A model generated the notes under the pieces. The model did not search any database, was not told the origin of the DNA, and saw only the letters and a program-made list of their open reading frames with translations. The position numbers and the translations under genes were made by a program. Below are positions 60,535 through 64,000 of a stretch of DNA of 64,000 nt, piece by piece. Every line of letters starts with the position of its first letter. Position 1 is the stretch's first letter. Origin of the DNA: Streptoverticillium olivoreticuli subsp. olivoreticuli (GTDB taxonomy: Bacteria; Actinomycetota; Actinomycetes; Streptomycetales; Streptomycetaceae); NCBI RefSeq assembly GCF_003391135.1, contig NZ_CP031455.1, forward strand, positions 7,839,501-7,903,500. Direction: 5' to 3'.

Positions 60535-61335
60535 TCACGGGGCGGCGGTGACGGCCGGGGTGCGGCGCGCGGCGGGGACGACCACGGGGGAGCCGTCCGC
60601 GGGGGCCTGGAGGATGTCGGCCTCGATGCCGTACAGCTCGCGCACCAGGGCCGCGTCGACGACGTCGTGGGGCGCCCCGTGGGCGACGACCCGGCCGTCC
60701 TTCATGGCGATCACGGAGTCGGCGTAGCGGGCCGCGCCCGCGAGGTCGTGGAGGACCATCACGACCGTGCGCCCGGCGGTGGCCACCTCCCGTACGAGGT
60801 CGAGGACTTCGACCGCGTGGCCGATGTCGAGCGCGCTCGTCGGCTCGTCGAGGAGGACGATGGGGGTCTCCTGGGCGAGCACCATCGCCAGCCAGCAGCG
60901 CTGGCGCTGGCCGCCGGAGAGCCGGTCCAGGCGGCGGTCGGCGAGCTCCTCGACCCCGGTGGCCCGCAGGGCCTCGGTCACGGCGCGCTCGTCGTCGCGC
61001 GACCACTGGCGGAAGAGGCCCTGGTGCGGGTGGCGTCCGTAGCGCACGAGCCCGGCGACGGTGACGGCCTCGGGGGCCAGCGGGGACTGGGGGAGGAGCG
61101 CGATGCGGTGCGCCGCCTGACGCTGCTTCAGTTGCCAGATGTCGGCGTCGCCCGCGCGCACCCGCCCGGACTCGGGCTGGTGGAGGCGGGCGACGGTGCG
61201 CAGCAGCGTCGACTTGCCGCAGCCGTTGGGGCCGACGATCGCGGCGACCTGGCCGGAGGGGATGGTGAGGTCGACGCCTGCCACGGCGCGGTGGCCGGGG
61301 TATCCGGCGATGAGCTGTTCGACGCGGAGCTCCAC
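60535..61335 (-). CDS. Iron-siderophore ABC transporter ATPase
   Basis: A protein of 266 residues of the FecE/FepC type. Walker A GPNGCGKST, Q-loop LLPQSP, signature LSGGQRQRCWLAMVLAQ, Walker B VLLDEPTSALDIGH. It is divergent from a siderophore-binding lipoprotein gene across an iron box, so both are induced in iron starvation. No permease gene is beside it in the window. Confidence 0.93.
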   Translation of the reverse strand: MELRVEQLIAGYPGHRAVAGVDLTIPSGQVAAIVGPNGCGKSTLLRTVARLHQPESGRVRAGDADIWQLKQRQAAHRIALLPQSPLAPEAVTVAGLVRYGRHPHQGLFRQWSRDDERAVTEALRATGVEELADRRLDRLSGGQRQRCWLAMVLAQETPIVLLDEPTSALDIGHAVEVLDLVREVATAGRTVVMVLHDLAGAARYADSVIAMKDGRVVAHGAPHDVVDAALVRELYGIEADILQAPADGSPVVVPAARRTPAVTAAP

Positions 61336-61393
61336 GGGCAGGGGCCTTTCCAGAAGATCGCCGATCGGTGTGGACCCTCGTACGGCAGGGCTT

Positions 61394-61412
61394 TAAGGTA
61401 AGGCTAACCTAA
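61394..61412. promoter_or_regulatory. Iron box (DmdR/IdeR-type operator)
   Basis: A 19-bp site that matches TTAGGTTAGGCTAACCTAA at 17 positions. It is placed between the divergent ATPase and binding-protein genes and would repress both when Fe2+ is plentiful. Confidence 0.9.
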
Positions 61413-61491
61413 TGTCTATCGCAGGTCAGTGCGAGGGTTCTCGTACGGACCGCCTTTGCCTTGCCCTTTCCCTTCACGTCCGGAGCCTTCC

Positions 61492-62499
61492 ATGACCTCA
61501 CCCCACCGCTTCCTGCTGTCCGCCGCCCCGCGCCGCGCGGTTCAGGTTCTCGCCGCCGTGGGGGCGGCCACGCTGCTGGTGACCGGCTGCGGCTCGGACT
61601 CCGGTTCGGACAAGGGCTCGGACGACAAGGCCGGGGCGGCATCGGAGGCGGGCGGGAAGCGTACGGTCAAGGACGCGACCGGCAAGGCGATCGAGGTCCC
61701 GGCGAACCCCCAGCGGATCGTGACGCTCACTCAGGAGGACCTGGACGCGGTGCTGGCGCTCGGCGTCAAGCCGGTCGGCATCACCAACGGGCAGGGCCTG
61801 AACAAGCCGCCGGCCTACCTCGCCGACAAGGTCAAGGACATCAACGTCGTCGGCAACCTGCTCCAGCCGGTGATGGACAAGGTCGTCGCCGCCAAGCCCG
61901 ACCTCATCCTGGCCGGTGACATGCAGGACGAGCAGATGCTCAAGCAGCTGCGCGAGATCACCCCCGCCACGCTGGTCACCATGGCCCCCACCGACGACTG
62001 GAAGCTCTCCTTCCGAGGTGTCGGCAACGCGCTCAACAAGATGGACCGGGCCAACAAGGTCATCGGCGACTACGAGGCCAAGGCCAAGAAGGCCGGCGAG
62101 GGCCTGGGCGCCAACAAGGGCGCCGAGGTCAGCATCGTGCGCTGGAACCCGGACGGCCCCAGCTGGATGGAGAAGAAGCAGTTCGCGAGCGGGGTCGCCC
62201 TCGACATGGGCCTGAAGCGGCCCAAGGCGCAGGACAAGGACGGCAACGCGCACGCGCCCGCGCTGAGCCTGGAGAAGATCAACGAGATCGACGGCGACTG
62301 GCTGTTCCTCTCCACGCTCACCTCGGACGGTGAGAAGGCGCTGAAGGACGTGCAGGAAAAGCCCGCGTACAAGGACCTGAACGCCGTCAAGAAGAACCAC
62401 GCCGTGACCGTGAACGGTTCGGTCTGGTCGACGCGCGGCGGCCCGATCGCGAGCGAGGTCGTCGTGGACGACATCACCAAGGCGCTGTCGAAGTCCTGA
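61492..62499 (+). CDS. Siderophore-binding lipoprotein (ABC substrate binding)
   Basis: A protein of 335 residues. Signal with RR and lipobox LVTGC, then a Gly/Ser/Asp linker, and a class III (FhuD/BtuF-like) binding domain: PQRIVTLTQEDLDAVLALGVKPVG, VVAAKPDLILAG. It is anchored outside the membrane and binds a ferric siderophore. An iron box lies 80 bp upstream. Confidence 0.93.
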   Translation: MTSPHRFLLSAAPRRAVQVLAAVGAATLLVTGCGSDSGSDKGSDDKAGAASEAGGKRTVKDATGKAIEVPANPQRIVTLTQEDLDAVLALGVKPVGITNGQGLNKPPAYLADKVKDINVVGNLLQPVMDKVVAAKPDLILAGDMQDEQMLKQLREITPATLVTMAPTDDWKLSFRGVGNALNKMDRANKVIGDYEAKAKKAGEGLGANKGAEVSIVRWNPDGPSWMEKKQFASGVALDMGLKRPKAQDKDGNAHAPALSLEKINEIDGDWLFLSTLTSDGEKALKDVQEKPAYKDLNAVKKNHAVTVNGSVWSTRGGPIASEVVVDDITKALSKS

Positions 62500-62519
62500 C
62501 CCGGACGGCGGCGCCGGAC

Positions 62520-62556
62520 GGGCGGGAAGGGACCGGAAGCGGTTCCCTTCCCGCCC
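62520..62556. terminator. Bidirectional terminator
   Basis: A 15-bp stem with one bulge (62520-62534 with 62541-62556) and a 6-nt loop between the convergent binding-protein and M20 peptidase genes. Confidence 0.85.
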
Positions 62557-62560
62557 GGTG

Positions 62561-63685
62561 CTACGCCCCGGCGAAGTCCGCGGCCGTCCAGGCCATGCCT
62601 ATCGCCCCGTCCAGCAGGGCCTGTTCGCCCCGGGGCGAGACCGCCGCATCCGCGAACTCCGCCTCGTGCGGACCGCAGGCGCCGCCCGTGATGTCCAGCA
62701 CCGGATGGATCGACGGCACGACGTGCGAGACATTGCCCATGTCCGTGCAGGCGAACGCCTCCCGGCGCTCGGGCTCGGGCCGCCCCAGCGCCCGTGCGTT
62801 CTCCTGCCAGAGGGCGATGAGCCGCGCGTCCGTGCGGAAGTCGAGGTAGTCCGGCTCGGGGCGGGTGAGCTCCACCTCGCAGCCGGTGGCCAGCGCGCCC
62901 GCGCGGAAGCACGCCTCGACGCGCTCGCGCAGCTCCCGCAGATCCTCCGCGGCCGAGGCGCGGATCTCGTACTCCGCGGTCGCCCGGTCGGGGATCACGT
63001 TCGGCGCCGTGCCCGCGCCCGTCGTCACCCCGTGCACCTTCCACTGCGGCGGCAGCTGCTGGCGCAGCAGCCCCAGCGCGACCTGAGCGACCGTCAGGGC
63101 GTCGGCGGCGTTGCGGCCCTCGTGCGGATCGAGGCTCGGGTGGGCGGCCCTGCCGGTGTACGTCACGGACAGGGTGCCCAGCGCGAACGAGCGGAACTCC
63201 GCTACCTCGAACGGGCACGGGTGCACCATCATCGCCGCGTCCACGCCGTCGAACGCGCCGGCCTCCAGCAGCAGCGCCTTGCCCGCGCCGCGCTCCTCGG
63301 CCGGGGTGCCCAGGACCCGTACGGTCAGGCCCAGTTCGTCGGCGTGCGGGGCCAGGGCGAGCGCCGCGCCGAGCCCGGCGGCGGCGATCAGGTTGTGGCC
63401 GCAGGCGTGCCCGAGGTCCGGCAGCGCGTCGTACTCGCAGGCGATGGCCACGGTCACCGGGCCCGAACCGGCCGTCGCGCAGAACGCGGTGTCCAGGCCG
63501 TACGCGGGGGCGGTGACCGAAAAGCCGTGCCCGCGCAGGAAGTCGGCGCACCAGGTGGCGGCGCGGTGCTCGGCGAACGCCGTCTCCGGGTGGGCGTGGA
63601 TGCGGCGGCTCAGCGCGAGCAGGTCCTCGCGGTGGGCGAGCACGCGTGCGCGCAGGGCGGGTTTGAGGCCGTCGGCCGCGGTCAT
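62561..63685 (-). CDS. M20-family amidohydrolase
   Basis: A protein of 374 residues; start at 63685 after AGGAG. Metal ligands appear in GHACGHNL, TPAEERGAGKA (catalytic Glu-Glu) and MMVHPCPF, with a dimerisation domain in the middle (LGTLSVTYTGRAAHPSLDPHEGRNA). Members remove N-acyl groups from amino acids or trim p-aminobenzoyl-glutamate. It is divergent from the NRPS gene across an iron box and may be iron-regulated with it. Confidence 0.9.
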   Translation of the reverse strand: MTAADGLKPALRARVLAHREDLLALSRRIHAHPETAFAEHRAATWCADFLRGHGFSVTAPAYGLDTAFCATAGSGPVTVAIACEYDALPDLGHACGHNLIAAAGLGAALALAPHADELGLTVRVLGTPAEERGAGKALLLEAGAFDGVDAAMMVHPCPFEVAEFRSFALGTLSVTYTGRAAHPSLDPHEGRNAADALTVAQVALGLLRQQLPPQWKVHGVTTGAGTAPNVIPDRATAEYEIRASAAEDLRELRERVEACFRAGALATGCEVELTRPEPDYLDFRTDARLIALWQENARALGRPEPERREAFACTDMGNVSHVVPSIHPVLDITGGACGPHEAEFADAAVSPRGEQALLDGAIGMAWTAADFAGA

Positions 63686-63743
63686 GGTCTGGCTCCTGTT
63701 CGTCGTACCCGCTTTCGAAAGCACTCTCACGGGCAGTCAAAAA

Positions 63744-63762
63744 ATAGCTTAGGCTTACCTAA
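63744..63762. promoter_or_regulatory. Second iron box
   Basis: A 19-bp site that matches the iron-box consensus at 16 positions, with the outer palindrome AGCTTAGG...CCTAAGCT. It lies between the M20 gene and the NRPS gene. Confidence 0.82.
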
Positions 63763-63825
63763 GCTGACATACCGGGGGGTACCGGTGTGCCCAGATCGCC
63801 GTCGTCCAACGGGAGTTCCCACACC

Positions 63826-64000
63826 ATGCGTCACCACCAGGTCGAGCTTGTTCCCGCCGCGCTGCCGCTGCTCGCCGCCCAGGCGGGAATCCTGTACGCG
63901 CAGGAGCTCGACCCCGGCAACCCGGTCTACAACACCGGTGACTGCGTGGAGATCGACGGCCGCCTGGACGAGGACCTCTTCGAGCGCGCCCTGCGCCACA
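63826..64000 (+). CDS. NRPS, start of condensation domain (partial)
   Basis: Only 58 codons are in the window; the gene continues to the right. PLLAAQAGILYAQELDPGNPVYNTGDCVEIDG is the beginning of a condensation domain (compare the common L(S/T)xAQ.G(I/L)(W/L) start and the NP.YN segment). With an iron box directly upstream, a siderophore-assembling NRPS is the best guess. A condensation domain at the N terminus suggests an acylated first residue or a non-initiating subunit. Confidence 0.85.
   Translation, partial: MRHHQVELVPAALPLLAAQAGILYAQELDPGNPVYNTGDCVEIDGRLDEDLFERALRH

Noticed and set aside
1..64000. CRISPR array, insertion sequence, tRNA or prophage
   Set aside because: No regularly spaced repeats, transposase, integrase, tRNA cloverleaf with CCA-like end or phage structural gene was seen on either strand.

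Overview
The window is high-GC actinomycete DNA and most resembles Streptomyces or a close relative. The evidence is GC-rich third codon positions, GTG starts, frequent ATGA/GTGA stop-start overlaps, a SARP-family regulator, iron boxes of the DmdR/IdeR type, a YtrA-type GntR operon and dense secondary-metabolism genes. No tRNA, rRNA, CRISPR array or insertion sequence was recognised.

Layout. 0-7.4 kb: the 3' part of a multicopper oxidase gene, a DsbA-like protein, an ABC-2 exporter pair, a DoxX protein and a secreted sedolisin (S53) protease. 7.4-34.1 kb: what looks like one large biosynthetic cluster. It holds a divergent aldehyde dehydrogenase, then a long operon: an M29-like metalloenzyme, a 22-codon peptide gene closed by a hairpin, a second M29-like paralogue lacking two metal ligands, a heme-oxygenase-fold (HDO) oxidase, an unknown protein, an M14-type peptidase, a fatty acyl-AMP ligase (FAAL), a carrier-thioesterase, a class III aminotransferase and three redox enzymes. 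A SARP regulator and a second operon follow (acyl-AMP ligase, tandem carrier protein, thioester reductase, alpha/beta hydrolase, transglutaminase-like protein, MFS exporter, VOC protein, GMC oxidoreductase). The promoter regions of both operons carry three heptamers spaced exactly 11 bp apart (GTAGACG-like), the layout of SARP binding sites, so the two operons are probably one regulon. I infer a new peptide-plus-lipid pathway; the product is unknown.

34.1-37.3 kb: a Nudix hydrolase and a nucleoside deaminase, then a cyanate-detoxification locus (cyanase, carbonic anhydrase, divergent LysR regulator). 37.3-41.7 kb: a class I terpene synthase and a MetNIQ methionine importer. 41.7-54.3 kb: a 2OG-Fe dioxygenase, a FabH-like ketosynthase, a thioesterase-fold protein and a gene set that matches the polyyne (conjugated terminal alkyne) pathway: FAAL, two acyl desaturases, a carrier protein, a third desaturase, hydrolase, rubredoxin, cytochrome P450, then an MFS exporter behind a perfect inverted-repeat operator. 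54.6-60.5 kb: a secreted serine hydrolase, a YtrA-regulated ABC exporter, a polytopic mannosyltransferase-like protein and a sigma factor. 60.5-64 kb: iron-regulated genes (siderophore ABC ATPase and binding protein), an M20 peptidase and the first codons of an NRPS with its own iron box, which probably begins a siderophore cluster beyond the window.

Family assignments rest on motifs read by eye. No database search was possible, so products and regulatory links are inferences.
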